Origin: Breviolum minutum Mf 1.05b.01
Lineage: Eukaryota; Sar; Dinophyceae; Suessiales; Symbiodiniaceae
DNA: 64,000 bases
NCBI GenBank assembly: GCA_000507305.1
Contig: DF241460.1
Coordinates: 1-64,000, forward strand
Direction of reading: 5' to 3'
The stretch's first letter is position 1; every line of letters starts with the position of its first letter. The notes under the pieces are model-generated. The model ran no database searches and was not told the origin of the DNA. It was given only the letters and a program-made list of their open reading frames with translations. The position numbers were made by a program, and so were the translations under genes. Positions 1 through 11,300 of this stretch are shown here, one piece after another.

Positions 1-26
1 TCTGTCTGTCTGTCTGTCTGTCTGTA
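1..26. repeat. (TCTG)n microsatellite at window edge
   Basis: The tetranucleotide TCTG repeats about six times at the very start of the window and probably continues outside it. Confidence 0.95.
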
Positions 27-339
27 CCACAAGGTACCCTTTTCCAGATTTAGTATTTCCAAAAATAGGTCACCCCGGAAAAAAATACCTGACTATCCTT
101 TCTCCATCTGAACATTCGCCGGCCTGCATGACTAACAACTTGGATTTGTTGAACAAGAAAAACGTTGCCTATTTTGTGACAAACTTTTTATTCACCCCCC
201 ATATTTTACGTGAATGGTTCCAAAGCCACCTTGGAAACAACCTTTTTGTCGAATACAACTGCAAGTTTTGGAACAAAAATTGTCAACCAATCTTTGAAAC
301 AACCAGTTGATGACGTTCACAACTACCAACAATAATCAC

Positions 340-445
340 CTGGAACAAAATCCTGTCCCCAAGTGACCTGAACGTCACCTTGACTCCCCTGATCTTCGGT
401 AGCATCACTGTCCTCAAAAGTTGTGCACGTTGCACGCACGCGGGA
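340..445 (-). CDS. Internal coding exon, unknown protein
   Basis: The minus strand reads an acidic, coding-like peptide containing FEDSDATEDQGSQGD. The acceptor is a seven-C tract followed by AG at 446-447, and the donor is CCAG|GTGATT with the last exon base at 340. In this frame a stop (TGA) lies just upstream of the acceptor, as expected for an internal exon. It lies on the same strand as the exons at 600-1613 and may belong to the same gene; the protein family is not recognised. Confidence 0.5.
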
Positions 446-599
446 CTGGGGGGGATTTCATCGTTCAAGTTGATGGGTTTGTAGCCGTTTCAATGCATTT
501 TCTTCAAAGATCTCCTCAAAGGTCCCAGGTGATGGATTCCAAAATAGAATTTGTGGGGGATTTGTTGCGGAAGATTTGTTCCGGCCAAAAAATTGGATC

Positions 600-810
600 C
601 GATGTTTACCGATTTTCGTTGGAAATAGCCGGAATTTGCCGTGCGATGCAGTAATTCAGGACCGCTTGCTTCGGGGTTTGCGGTTTGTGAATCTGTTTCG
701 GCCCCACAAAAACATGAAAGATGATCCAAACTGCTTCCACCCACCACCATCTTGACAGCAATCTTCTCGAGATCAATAATTTGCCGCAAAAACACACGGC
801 ATCGCTGCAT
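600..810 (-). CDS. Coding exon after a hairpin intron, unknown protein
   Basis: After the 113-bp intron at 811-923 the minus strand continues in frame with a helical, charged peptide (FLRQIIDLEKIAVKMVVGG). The acceptor is CAGTATGAG|ATG at 811-813. The frame remains open to about position 500, but the true donor is uncertain; several GT sites lie near 730. The upstream exon ends KKIKVDQ in phase 0, so the join keeps the frame. The family is not recognised. Confidence 0.5.
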
Positions 811-923
811 CTCATACTGTTGATGGAAGAAATCCAGCACCACCTGCCCTCTATGTAACCTTGTAAATAATGGGATGAACTACCTACCAACTGGTGCAGG
901 ATTCCTTCCATCAACAGTATCAC
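811..923 (-). mobile_element. Family B hairpin element forming a whole intron (introner-like)
   Basis: This 113-bp interval starts GTGATACTGTTGATGG on the minus strand and ends with the inverted copy CCATCAACAGTAT plus GAG. The two arms (about 890-923 and 813-845) are inverted repeats of roughly 30 bp. GT and AG sit at the outer edges of the element, and the flanking exons join in phase 0. Related hairpins lie at 18486-18600 and 51482-51600. An element whose ends are the splice sites is what is called an introner element. That this copy is spliced is inferred from frame only. Confidence 0.65.
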
Positions 924-1000
924 TTGATCAACTTTTATCTTTTTTTCCGTCGGAGGCACTGGTTGCGAGTCCTCATCAGATCTGTCATTCGACATTGCCT
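924..1000 (-). CDS. Coding exon before the hairpin intron, unknown protein
   Basis: The minus strand reads AMSNDRSDEDSQPVPP and then TEKKIKVDQ, a hydrophilic, acidic-then-basic segment. The likely acceptor is CTGGCAG|GCAATGTCG near 1000, and the exon ends at 924 against GTGATACTG. A further coding-like piece ending PGKRK against GTAAGAGG lies just upstream, about 1042-1075; if real, it implies an intron of only about 42 bp. The product is not recognised. Confidence 0.5.
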
Positions 1001-1081
1001 GCCAGATGGGAATTGAGCCACGAAAAAAAATACCTCTTACTTTCCGTTTTCCTGGTCGGTGAACAGGAATCCGAAAAAATG

Positions 1082-1142
1082 GTTTATTGTCATCCCCCCA
1101 TAACTGGGTAGTATAATCTCCTATAAATCCTAAACAACCAGA
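1082..1142. repeat. Family A dispersed repeat, copy 1
   Basis: A 61-bp segment begins GGTTTATTGTCATCC, carries ATAACTGGGTAGTATAATC and ends CCTAAACAACCAG. It is about 80% identical by eye to 52522-52583. Related copies are at 9778-9848, 26240-26298 (inverted) and 45715-45766 (inverted). Confidence 0.75.
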
Positions 1143-1470
1143 CTTTTTTTTCATTGCTCAATTGAGAATTAGAAGGTTGGTGGAAGCAAATGCTGAAGGC
1201 CACGCATTTAAAACAGCCAACACCGACCTTTCTCTGTGCTCATCTTGACCAGCTGGTTTCACCAACCAAAATTTCCAAGCCATTTCTTGGAGTCGGGTTT
1301 CCATTACCCCAAAAAACAACACCAAGTTGCGCAACAAAAATTGTGCCCTAAGGGTCAGTAGAAACTACTTGTCCCACCACAAATTGACAAAAATAACCTA
1401 ACCAATGGAGTCGAGACCAAAACTTCTGCCCTAACGCTGAAGGTCCCTCTGCCTCTCTCCAACAACCTAC

Positions 1471-1613
1471 TGAAGGTCATCCCCGGAGTCGACGTTGTTT
1501 TCGGCTCGTTTTTGTTTTCGGCTCGTTGGGGTGGCACGCTGTGAGCAGAAAGCGAGCGTGTGGAGATGTGTGGGTTGCGACCAAACGGTACCGGCAAATT
1601 TCTTCATGTATCT
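1471..1613 (-). CDS. Probable coding exon, unknown protein
   Basis: The minus strand reads a coding-like peptide including KKFAGTVWSQPTHLHTL and later RKQKRAENNVDSGDD. It ends against GTAGGTTG, a good donor with last exon base 1471. The acceptor near 1613 is approximate. It may belong with the exons at 340-1000. Confidence 0.4.
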
Positions 1614-3499
1614 CTTCTGGCTCCGGTAATAGGTGATTATAGGGATCATAGAACTGTCATAGAACCCTCTAGAAGGTGATGGGCAGAAGAAGAATAAGAA
1701 GGGAGAGAAGGACCAAATTTCCAAGAAATCCGGAAATAAGTGCTATACCAACTCACAAAAATCAACAGTTTGTCAAAAATCTGTTTAATTCGGAAGGGTT
1801 TGCCTTTATCTCAACTGGTTGAACAATGAACAGTGCAGGAATTTGCAGCCTGGAGAGCGTGGGCCTTAGACCTGTTGTAAGTGTAGTCATGTTTGGTATT
1901 GCCCACGTACATCCAAGATTAAGTACTAGCTTATTGGGGCTACAACTACCTTCGAACTACCTTGTAACTCCCATTGTAAATGGATTTTGTTGGTTCTGCT
2001 ACAGAATCGCCCCGATTGTGTATTAATTCATCTTTGGAGGATGGCCAACTCAACCTGCTGCGCTGAAAAAAAACAGAAACTCTTTCCCGCAACATCATGA
2101 ACAAAAAACAGCAACAAACATTCAGGACAAGAAAAAAACACGACGTACATACACCCGGGTCAAGCAGGTTCAGCTTTTTGGTGCATTGACAATTGTCAAA
2201 TCTCGGGCCAGTCTTCTGACTGTTCAGCGACGTATGAACCTCCAAGAAAAACCAATGGAAAATGGTACTTTCAACATGTCTGTGAGATACAGGTGCAAGC
2301 TGATGGGGATTAACTTGATCGTAATCAGCTAACCCGAATTTAAGAGCATTTTTGCAGTCGGTTTCCCTTGCATCACCACATTTGAAACGTGGGTTTTCCC
2401 GGGTGTTTGGTCCTAAAATCGGTGATGGAAACCGACTCTGAAGCCATGATCAACCTGGAATGAACATCTCGACCTTCATTTGCCCTTTAAATGATGAACT
2501 TGATTACACCCCAGAAATCGAACGACTAAAATCTCCCAAAATTCCCACAGTATGTTGAAAGGAAATTCACTTCCAAAACATCATTTTCGGGGTTCCAGGC
2601 GTTAGTTTTCCGGGAGTCCCAAAAAAACTAGGAGGCCCCGTTCCCAAAGTATTTGGTGATGACTGATTTTTTGGGTGACTCTGAAAGTTGCAAATTCCAA
2701 GTGATAGAAGTTTATACTGTTGATGCATTGGGAAATCCTGCGCACAAATGATTTGGTGGGAAAAGCCAATTCAGAATTCGTCCAATCCAAGAGTTGCCTC
2801 CAAAAAGGCCCGGAGTTTCATGCCACGCTGTGCCACGGTTTTTCTTCGTCGTGCATCTTCGTGCCAGTAAACGCAGAGTTTCCGGGCAGTAGTCTGAGAT
2901 ACGGTGCTTTGAGCAGTTGATACTGTAAATGCCCAACCTTAATCTTCAACTGTTGATTGATTTTGGTTGAATGAAACCATTTATTCACCAAGCAGTTTGG
3001 GGCAGTCTAATCTCCTCTCTTTTTTTCCAACCTTGAAAGCTTATTCCGTTGGCATTCACACCAACTGAGCAGGGCCAGCAAAATCAGGCCCTTCCCTTGC
3101 TCTATTCTATGTAGTTAACAATCAGTAAAAATGAAGGTTCCCATCTGACACCCTTCCAATGTCAATCCTTCTGAACAACATCTGGCGATCTTTTTTGTAA
3201 CTCCCAGATCTTGCTTCCAATTAAATCATGGGAATTGTTTGCCGTAGTTTTATGACGAAACAAAAGGAAAACACATGGGAGAAATTTGTCCGCGATTTTC
3301 CTAGAGAATCGAAATGATGATCGAAATGAGGAAGTTGGAAAGTTGGTCGTTGCTAGGAAAACTCACTTTGAAAGTTCCTTGATGTCGTCTTTCAACGAAT
3401 GATTGATGCTTGCGTGAACCCAAGTAACCAAAGTATCGATTTAATATGATCATGATAGGATTTTCACGTTGAACATGTCAGGGTAGATTTCGAATCTTC

Positions 3500-3653
3500 T
3501 GTGAATTTTGATGAATCCCGGTGATTTTTTCATCAAAACATCAAGGGCAAAAACTACGTTGAACCACTCGGCCGCAATCTCCGGAATCTCGGCAGCAATC
3601 TCCCCGGAGATGATCGAATCGACCAGAAAACTTGCCGTGGCCAAACCTCCCCC
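3500..3653 (-). CDS. Probable coding exon, helical unknown protein
   Basis: The minus strand reads a helix-rich peptide (LATASFLVDSIISGEIAAE, then EIAAEWFNVVFALDVLMKK). It follows TTTGAG|GGGGG at 3654-3655. The phase does not match the exon at 3779-3899 with the simplest splice choice, so either the edges differ or another exon intervenes. An overlapping plus-strand frame (3508-3930) is also open but less protein-like. Confidence 0.4.
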
Positions 3654-3778
3654 CTCAAATTGCGCTGTATTTGTTGCCAACGGTGGCAACAAAAAACATC
3701 TAGCGGTTCAAGGAATTCTAATTCGGAATAAACACAGTAAACGCCAGTACGACGTCTTGATTTTTGTTGAAATCTCAC

Positions 3779-3899
3779 AGTTGATCCAGGATCTCTGGCA
3801 GAGCCTGATGCTGAACAAATACCCCTTCAGCGTTCAAACTGGATTTCTGAAGTTCACCCAAAAAAAGGATCTCAAGCAAGACCCGTTGTTGGCGGTTCT
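3779..3899 (-). CDS. Probable coding exon, helical unknown protein
   Basis: The peptide includes RVLLEILFLGELQKSS and VFVQHQALPEILDQ. The acceptor is TTTCAAG|AGAACC and the donor CAACT|GTGAG, close to consensus. It is probably part of the same gene as 3500-3653 and the exons upstream at 4095-5222. The family is not recognised. Confidence 0.5.
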
Positions 3900-4094
3900 C
3901 TTGAAAGAAGATTTTTTGGGGGGATGCTGATTTTTGTTTTCTCCCTTCTTTCACTACACTCCAACTAACATAGTTGGCTACAACTTCCACCATTTTCGTT
4001 GGTATTTGCCAGGAGAGATGGGAATTTTCCATGGCTATGTTAGTTTGCCCCAAGGTAACAGTACGAAAAACCCCTCCAAAACAACCCTTGGCTG

Positions 4095-4250
4095 CTTCGG
4101 GATCTATCTTCCACTACTGCCCCCACCATTCTTCGCCGGAAAGGAAACTCCGCACGGAGCCGAACAGCCAATTTTAGCTGATCGCAAAACACAAGGGAAT
4201 CTTGGAGGTCCAGTCCAGCAACAAAAATTACTGCGCAAAAATCATGGCAA
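4095..4250 (-). CDS. Possible coding exon, unknown protein
   Basis: The minus strand carries a hydrophobic start (VIFVAGLDLQDSLVF) followed by a basic stretch (VRLRAEFPFRRRMVG). Splice edges are not fixed. It lies between better supported exons of the same strand. Confidence 0.3.
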
Positions 4251-4531
4251 ACATTCCAAGAAACGCAGGGTGTGATATGTTTTTTGCTTCTCCCCGCGAA
4301 ACGATGCATGTAATCTAATGGAATACACCTGTCAATTCTGCGTTGGTGACACTCTTTGGGGAAGTGGTGACACATCGAATCGTGAGAATTTTGCAAAGGT
4401 GAATTGGAGTAGTTCCAAGTGACCTTCAATAAACTAGAAAGAAGTCATTCCTTGAATCATAAAAGGTGTATCGGTGTATCACCTAAAAGAAACCCTGGGG
4501 TTTTGGGGATTCCTTTGATCTGTTTCCTTAC

Positions 4532-4630
4532 GTTGCTTTCGGACTGTTGCTTCGTGGCTCCCTTGATGGGTTGTGGACTTGAGTTTCTTGATTGAAAGGA
4601 TGTCCCAAAGTCATGGCAAAGTAAGTATCC
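4532..4630 (-). CDS. Possible coding exon with GTAAGG donor
   Basis: An open stretch begins after CCAACCAG|GG and ends GCAAC|GTAAGG, a strong donor. Two reading frames are open, so the peptide is not assigned. Confidence 0.3.
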
Positions 4631-4834
4631 CTGGTTGGTGGGTGAAGTTTCACCCTTAAAAATTAGCAATCATGTCCAACCTCCAAGTTTCGGAGTAAAC
4701 ATGTCCCAAAATTTTTTGGTTAACCATCTAGTGAATCTTTGCTAAGAAAAACACCTGGAGAAAAACAAGGTTTTTCGGTAAAAAAAACATCACAACACAT
4801 CATTCAAAGGATCTGAACTCTGAACTGGACATCC

Positions 4835-5222
4835 GGCAAAAAATCCCGCCACGGCATAGTGCCTTGAGCCTAACACCGAACCAGGACCAGTCCAGGTCGT
4901 GTCTTGCGGGTTCCCCTGTGCCCTGAACGCCCAGGGTTTTCCCCTGCTGAACAGCGACCCGTATCGCCACAGAAGAATTGAGGATCCACCCTTCATCATG
5001 TTTTTTTGCCTTACACAGATGCTTTTTGCTGGAAGATGTGGTTTTGCAACAAAAAAAATGGGAACAGGTGACTGTAACACTTCCCCAAAAAACAGGTGAA
5101 AATTGGACAGGTGAACGATCCCAGTTCCATTCTCAGCGATCCATCGGTGGATTCACGACACCTCCCTTGGTGGCAAAGATGACAGGCTTCCAACCCACGT
5201 TGAACAAAACACCGGCATTTCA
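4835..5222 (-). CDS. Two probable coding exons, unknown protein
   Basis: An upstream piece (about 5138-5217) reads GVLFNVGWKPVIFATKGG and ends GATC|GCTGAG, a GC donor. A downstream piece starts after GAAG at 4991 and reads on in frame as WILNSSVAIRVAVQQGK, then ARHDLDWSWFGVRLKAL, to about 4835. The frame join across the intron (4991-5137) supports the pair. No clear AG acceptor is visible for the first piece, which weakens it. The family is not recognised. Confidence 0.4.
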
Positions 5223-6165
5223 CCCCCAGTGAAAAGGATGGTCAGAGTGTGTTTTTTTTATAAATGACAGTGCCTTGGAAAAATGGGGCCCTTTAAGCTT
5301 ACCTTTCAACAAAAACATGAAATTTGCGTCAAATTTCAAACTCTAAGATTTTCCAAAAAAAAAGCCTGACCAGTTTTTTGGGTGTTTGGGGGGTCAAAAT
5401 GGACCAACTCATAACCGCTTGTTATCATCCACCAGCTCAGGAAAATATCCCTTCAAAAAGAGAATTTCGGCGAAAAAAGAAGAACTCGAACTCACGTTTC
5501 ACATCTGTCTTTTTAGGGAATGAGATAACATCTGGGTGTTTTTTTTTCCGCGTGAGCCGGCTGTCCTTTTCGTTCGGACTTCACCATGGGTTGTTCCTTT
5601 TTCTGAGTTTCAGGGTGAAAATTATTTCAAAGGATCTTGAATCCACAACCGCGTAGTTGGTATGCTTCGTCGATATTTTGCGTATCAACATCAACTTATT
5701 CATAAGAAGCAATTAGATACCAACAAACGCACCAGTAACGCATATCAACACACGTAACTTGCCGCAACAAACGGACCTCTTGATGCCGGGGATGTTCAAG
5801 AAAAATGGGAAGTCTTACACCCCTGACATTGAACCGCTTGATACCCAAAAGAACCTTTTTGAAAAGTAGCTATATATCTATATACCGCATATACCTTTTC
5901 AAAAGAACCATTTTGAGTATGTTCAATTTCCAGACTATCAAGAATATTTTGTACAACAAGGCATTGTTAAGGGATACACCATCATTTTTTCTGATTTTGG
6001 TCCCGTGGAGCTATAGATGTGTTTTTTGCGACGCCCATTCTACAACCATGACTCTTCCCATTGTCATGGTGGAACAACAAGGCTGTTTGCAGATGTCTTT
6101 AGTGTCCACAATGGCCAGTGTTGACTTTCGAATCTCTGAGCATCACACTCGAATCACTCAATCTT

Positions 6166-6340
6166 GAACTCGCCACAGGCTTTCTCACTTTCTTCCCAAA
6201 GCATCTTGCGCATCGCCTCCTGGCAAACGGTGACCAGTGCTCCAGGATCTTAGGATTTGCTTCTTACACGGGATGCAAATCATCGAAGAGGAAGGACTTG
6301 TTTTTAGCGTCCCAAAACATGTCGCATAAGTCGAAAAGGC
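6166..6340 (-). CDS. SGNH/GDSL-hydrolase-like C-terminal exon with a 20-nt break
   Basis: The minus strand reads LFDLCDMFWDAKNKSF and FDDLHP, then, about 20 nt later in another frame, DPGALVTVCQEAMRKML and ACGEFKIE before a TGA (about 6166). A D-x-x-H-P block followed by a helix is the usual C-terminal catalytic block of SGNH/GDSL hydrolases; this is a motif-level guess only. The interruption holds GTGTAAG but is far too short for a normal intron. No GDS or GxND block was found nearby. Confidence 0.4.
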
Positions 6341-7239
6341 TGAGGGTTCAGGAAAAAAAACTCACGAACCACGGGAAAAGTAACGTGGGAGTTTTTCAAG
6401 AAGGCGGCACAAAGAAAGACAGTGAAACATCCATGATTAACAGTGGTTTTCAAGACATAGATTTACCTACTACAAAGCTCCACTTTCCCGGAAAACAGAA
6501 AGATACCTTACCTCACTCCTTACCTCAAGGTATCTATCCGATACATTGGAAGTAGACAGAAAAGAATAAGATTTGTTTTACCTTTTTTCGGGGATTTTTA
6601 GGAGCGCTGGCCACAATTCTCAAAAGGTGACAGACCCAAAATGTACTTCTTGTTGATGGCCGAAGTCTACTACGGAATGTTTGAAGAACCCAGCAAAATC
6701 CTTTTCTTCGTTGGTTTACCCAACCAAATGAGGATTCAAAGTGATTGGAGCCAAAAAATCATCTTGCCACTAGACATGATTAATTGATTGCACGTCAGAT
6801 TTCTGCATCAAGCCTATTACCTCACTGGTAGTTTTTGCATTGAAGTCAGTAGGGAACAAATACCAATTTGAGTTGAGGTGAAGACTTGAAATCTGAGGTG
6901 ATCGAAAATTGCGTTCCCACTTCACCGTTTGATTTGAAATTCAGTTTCGGATGTTGCCTCCTTCAAAATTCACATGTTTCCCTCCCCCTTTTGCCACTTT
7001 TGAGTCGATGATTTTCCTTTCTGGATATGGATTGAAGAGCTGATCCTCTCACGAAATGGACTCACTTTGTTGTAAGGTCGTTTCGGCTATCCCAATTTCA
7101 ACCCTATTTCATATCTAGACATCACCATTGTGACCTCTGTTTTTGTTGGCCCTGACATTGAAGCAAGGATTATATGAAAAACACCAAACCATGCCAAGGG
7201 GAAAGCACAAAACATGCAACAACAACAAATTTGCAACAT

Positions 7240-7440
7240 GATTCTGCCCAAATGGCTGGAAAAATTATCCCCGTCGAAGGTCAGCGGTGCTTTTTTCAAA
7301 ACACCATCACCTTGGTGCAATTCTTCTCCAACTCGAATTTGGCCGGTGGTCCAGTACATCGCATACCCATTTTTTTGATCGTCCTTGGCCAACCCAAAAA
7401 ATATACGGAACCCCCACGGCGTTGCCAATGAGGGGTCAAC
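7240..7440 (-). CDS. Possible coding exon
   Basis: An open minus-strand stretch reads GYAMYWTTGQIRVGEELH. The peptide is plausible but no splice edges are fixed and no family is recognised. Confidence 0.22.
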
Positions 7441-8355
7441 AAAAAACAGTTGACATTTCGGCCGTTTGTGTGATGCGTCGCAAGTCCACTGTCATTGAAA
7501 CTCATTTTTTGGGGAGAACTGGATGGACAACACATCCCCACCAAGTTGACATTCTACATATCCCATTGAGACATTTTCCACCATAACAACCACTTTGCCC
7601 ATGAATTCGGTCCAAGCATCTGTTACAAAAAGAGCCGCGCCCCCGAAAACTGACATGGAACTCAACAACTTGTGTTTTGTAGACTTTGTTCCTTTTCTAA
7701 GAAACCTTTTCAGTTTCCATATTAGTTTTCAGGCGTGTGCATTCCAATAAATCGATTAGTGTAGAAGAAAGTTCCCGAAAAAGGCTCAAAAACTTTATTT
7801 CAACACAAAATCAATCCCTGCAAAGGACTGAGGGAGCTGAATTTGTACAACCTTTCTTCTCGGATTTGCCAAAATTAGTTGGACAAAGCAACTGGAAAAG
7901 AACATGTTTCAACAAATGGTGTTTTTCTTCATGGTGATTGTTTATTTCATGATTTTAGTTTTGCGTCAAATGGTTGGACAAAGGAGAAACATATATTCCT
8001 ACCAAATAGTGATCTAAAACCAACCAGTCCATGATCGCTCGAGAAAACTGCACAAAAAAATCGTTGGGATGGTGGCAGCTTGCCGTTTTTTGTTTGCGGC
8101 TTAATGGGATGTCGCAAGGATTGCCTTTATGGACCACGCGCCAAAATGAGCTTTGTAAGGCTTGGCGAGTACTTAAAAAACATACACATACGCACTTATG
8201 GGTTGCATATGTCAAAATATGTGCTACACATTGTATGTATATACTGTATATATATATATATATAGGTAGATACTTTGTATACCCCCACAAATTGTGTGTC
8301 GCTGCACCATGCTGACTTCTAGTACGCACTCAAGGAGCAAATCCACCTTCCTCTC

Positions 8356-11300
8356 TCAACCGCCAAGCGACGGTTCAAAAAAGTCACCACTGGCCACGCC
8401 TGTTCCCAAGTCAAAACGATCCAGAACGTCAATTTGCAGAAAAAGTTGCGACGTTTTCCAAGACGATTGGAAAAATTGAAGGTGACCCAAAAATCTTCCC
8501 CAAATGGATTTTTTTCATGGTGACCTCTTTATCCGCTTGCTTCTTAGGTTAAAAAAGATATGTGTATTTTTACAGATTCAAATCTAATATAGATATGCAT
8601 GACTCTATGGGGGGTTAGGGCCACATTTTTCGAACGCAAGTTTTGAACCACTGAGCCACTTGTCATGTGATATCTGCATTCCACGACGAGCACAAGAAAA
8701 AAACTTCGCTCTGAATTTTCTGCAGGTTACTTTGAGCATGAATGCTACCAAAATCCTTACTAGTCTGAGAAGGATCCATCATGTCAAACTCAACTCAAAT
8801 AAGTTTAGAGCAACTTCATTTATGATTGTTACTGAACCACAACAAAAAATCCTCAACAACCAACACGCCTTTTGTTAACTGCTGCAGAAACTCAAGGCCT
8901 TCGGCAGCGCAACAGTGCAGGAGTGGCATAGTTCCATCTTCACCCGACTGCGCATATCCTCAGTGTTTCACGTGGCCATGTAGAAATTTCTGCTGATCGA
9001 AACCGTTGCCTGGAAAAAGGTTGGGGATTAGGCACCTAAACGATTCGCAGCAAACCAAAAAAAATCCACTCCTTTCCCTGAAACCACTTAGATGATGTAG
9101 ATCTTGAGGTGAAATTGCGAAAATCTTTTACCCTGCATATATGGCTATGGGTCCAAATTTGGGTATCAAAGGGACGCAAGATTCATGATATTTAGTATTG
9201 GCACAGAGCATTTAGAGGATATTTCCTCAGGATATCGTCGTCATTAGCAGGAACGGTGGTCAACAGCCTCCTTTGAGGACCGGTTTTTGATAGCTGGCCT
9301 TGTAACAGGGATGCAACTGCTTTTGGGAACCCGTTGATGGCTTAGAAATCCCACAAAAAACCATCTGTCAGATACGAATCCTTTCCGAAATTTGGATATT
9401 CTCCATATCATCTGGCGCAGGCCGGATTTCTCTTCATCAGGGGGGCAATTTTTTTTTGAAAAAAAATGAAACCACTACCTGGGTTTTATGGTGGTTTTGA
9501 TAACAGTTTCAAAAAATCTGCTGCTGAGCCTCGCATGACCCATGTTTCATTCATGCCATCGTTTTGGTTCGTCGTCACCTGGAAGTTGATTTCGCGCGTT
9601 CGAAGCCATGTGAAACATGTGCATCTCTGGTTTTTCAAAGATAGGAATCTCCTTATCAAACACAGGAAAAGAAACCATTAAAAACATCGCAATTTTTGAA
9701 GAAAAAAGATGTGAGGCCCTTTCACAAGCCATGGATTATTTTTCTTGTTTTTGCCTTTTTCAAAGTGAGCTTTACAATGGTTAATGAAATATTCCCCACA
9801 TAACTGGGTAGGATTTCATCCCCCGAAAAACCCCTCAACAATCATGTCCCTTCAACCCTTTCGACCTGGAGATTGGTGGAGGCCAGTCCGGGACAACAAA
9901 CCACAGTCTTGACCTGAAAAATGATGCGTGGTAGAATACTTCTCCAACTTGGGAAGGTAACTTTTCAGGGGCTTTTGCTGTTAAACTTCAGGTGTTTTCT
10001 TTTTGCAGTTGTTGAAGTGGGATGGGATTGATTTCAAAAAATTAGCACCAAAGTTCAAGGTTTTTGGATGGACTTTTTGGGGACCTGATTCGTTTTTTCA
10101 TGTTTGTTGGCAAGTTTCGGAGGGTTTGACATTCGCTTGTGGATTTCCCTGGCGGCGTGTTGTTAGATGAGTATGGGTTAACCGAAGCATGGAATAGGAC
10201 AAACCATCTTCCAAAGCTTCTGGAAAGGGGCGCTGTAAAGATTTGCGGAATGGTTGTGAGTTATTGAGTCTGGTATATCCTCCTCATTGATAATTAGCGA
10301 GTTCAGCCCAACTAAACAGAGCGTGATTGTACAAAAAAGGTCGTGTATATGTTGGGTGTGTCCCCATCCCACTATGCCAGCAGAATAGTGAATATTCATC
10401 AGCAAACCCCAAAGCCAAAAGATGCTCACATCTGCAAAGTTGTGGCATCAGCAAAAATTCACAAACTGTCTCCCCAACCTTCTTTGTCAGGTGATTTTGT
10501 ACTGATCTCAACTAATGGTAAAGTGGTGGTTAGGATTATTGGTGTGGATTCCTGGGATCCCCTTATGAAAGGGATCGTTACTTGAGGATACTCCTAGAAT
10601 CCCAAACCACCAACTTACTACTAGTTGATGATTAGTTTGCCGGAGAAGCCTTAATTGGAATTAAAAATCAGGTCAAAGGTCACAGGTCACAATTTAACCA
10701 AAAAAAATCCCCCCGCGAAATGCCCGAAAGCTGAACATACACCCCTGGTTAAATTGAAAAGGCAAAAAAAACAGTCTTCCAAAGAACCTCCATGACTTTT
10801 TTTGAAAATGTGGACCTAGACTTCATCTTTTTTCACATTTAAGGCATTTAGGGGTTTGTTTTCGTTTCCAGGGGAAAGTTGTGTTTCTCTTCACCCTGTG
10901 AGACCTACCCAGCGGAGTTCACAACTCACCTTGGAATTGGCTGCCTTCAAACGATCATTCAACCTCAGTCCGTTGGTAACGGACCGATGCATCTGCCTAC
11001 TGAAAACCAACAGGGAGGTTGAGTTCAAAAAGGACATATGTCAAGTTAGTATAGTGGTATTTAAAAATATATATATATATACATATACATATACATATGC
11101 ATATTCATATCTATATATGTAGAATGTAAAATGTCTGTGTACAAAAAATATGAATATTAATATATATATATATATATTATATACTTCATTTCATGTATCT
11201 GTGTCTCCCAAGTTCAACTTTTTTTTAATGAAATGTGAAATTTTAGTGGTGACTAAGTGGAAAAAACAATCAGGTTCAAAAGGGTCATTTCCAACCATGA

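Noticed and set aside
3508..3930. 140-codon plus-strand frame
   Set aside because: It overlaps minus-strand exons with better peptide character and splice sites; no plus-strand splice structure was seen.
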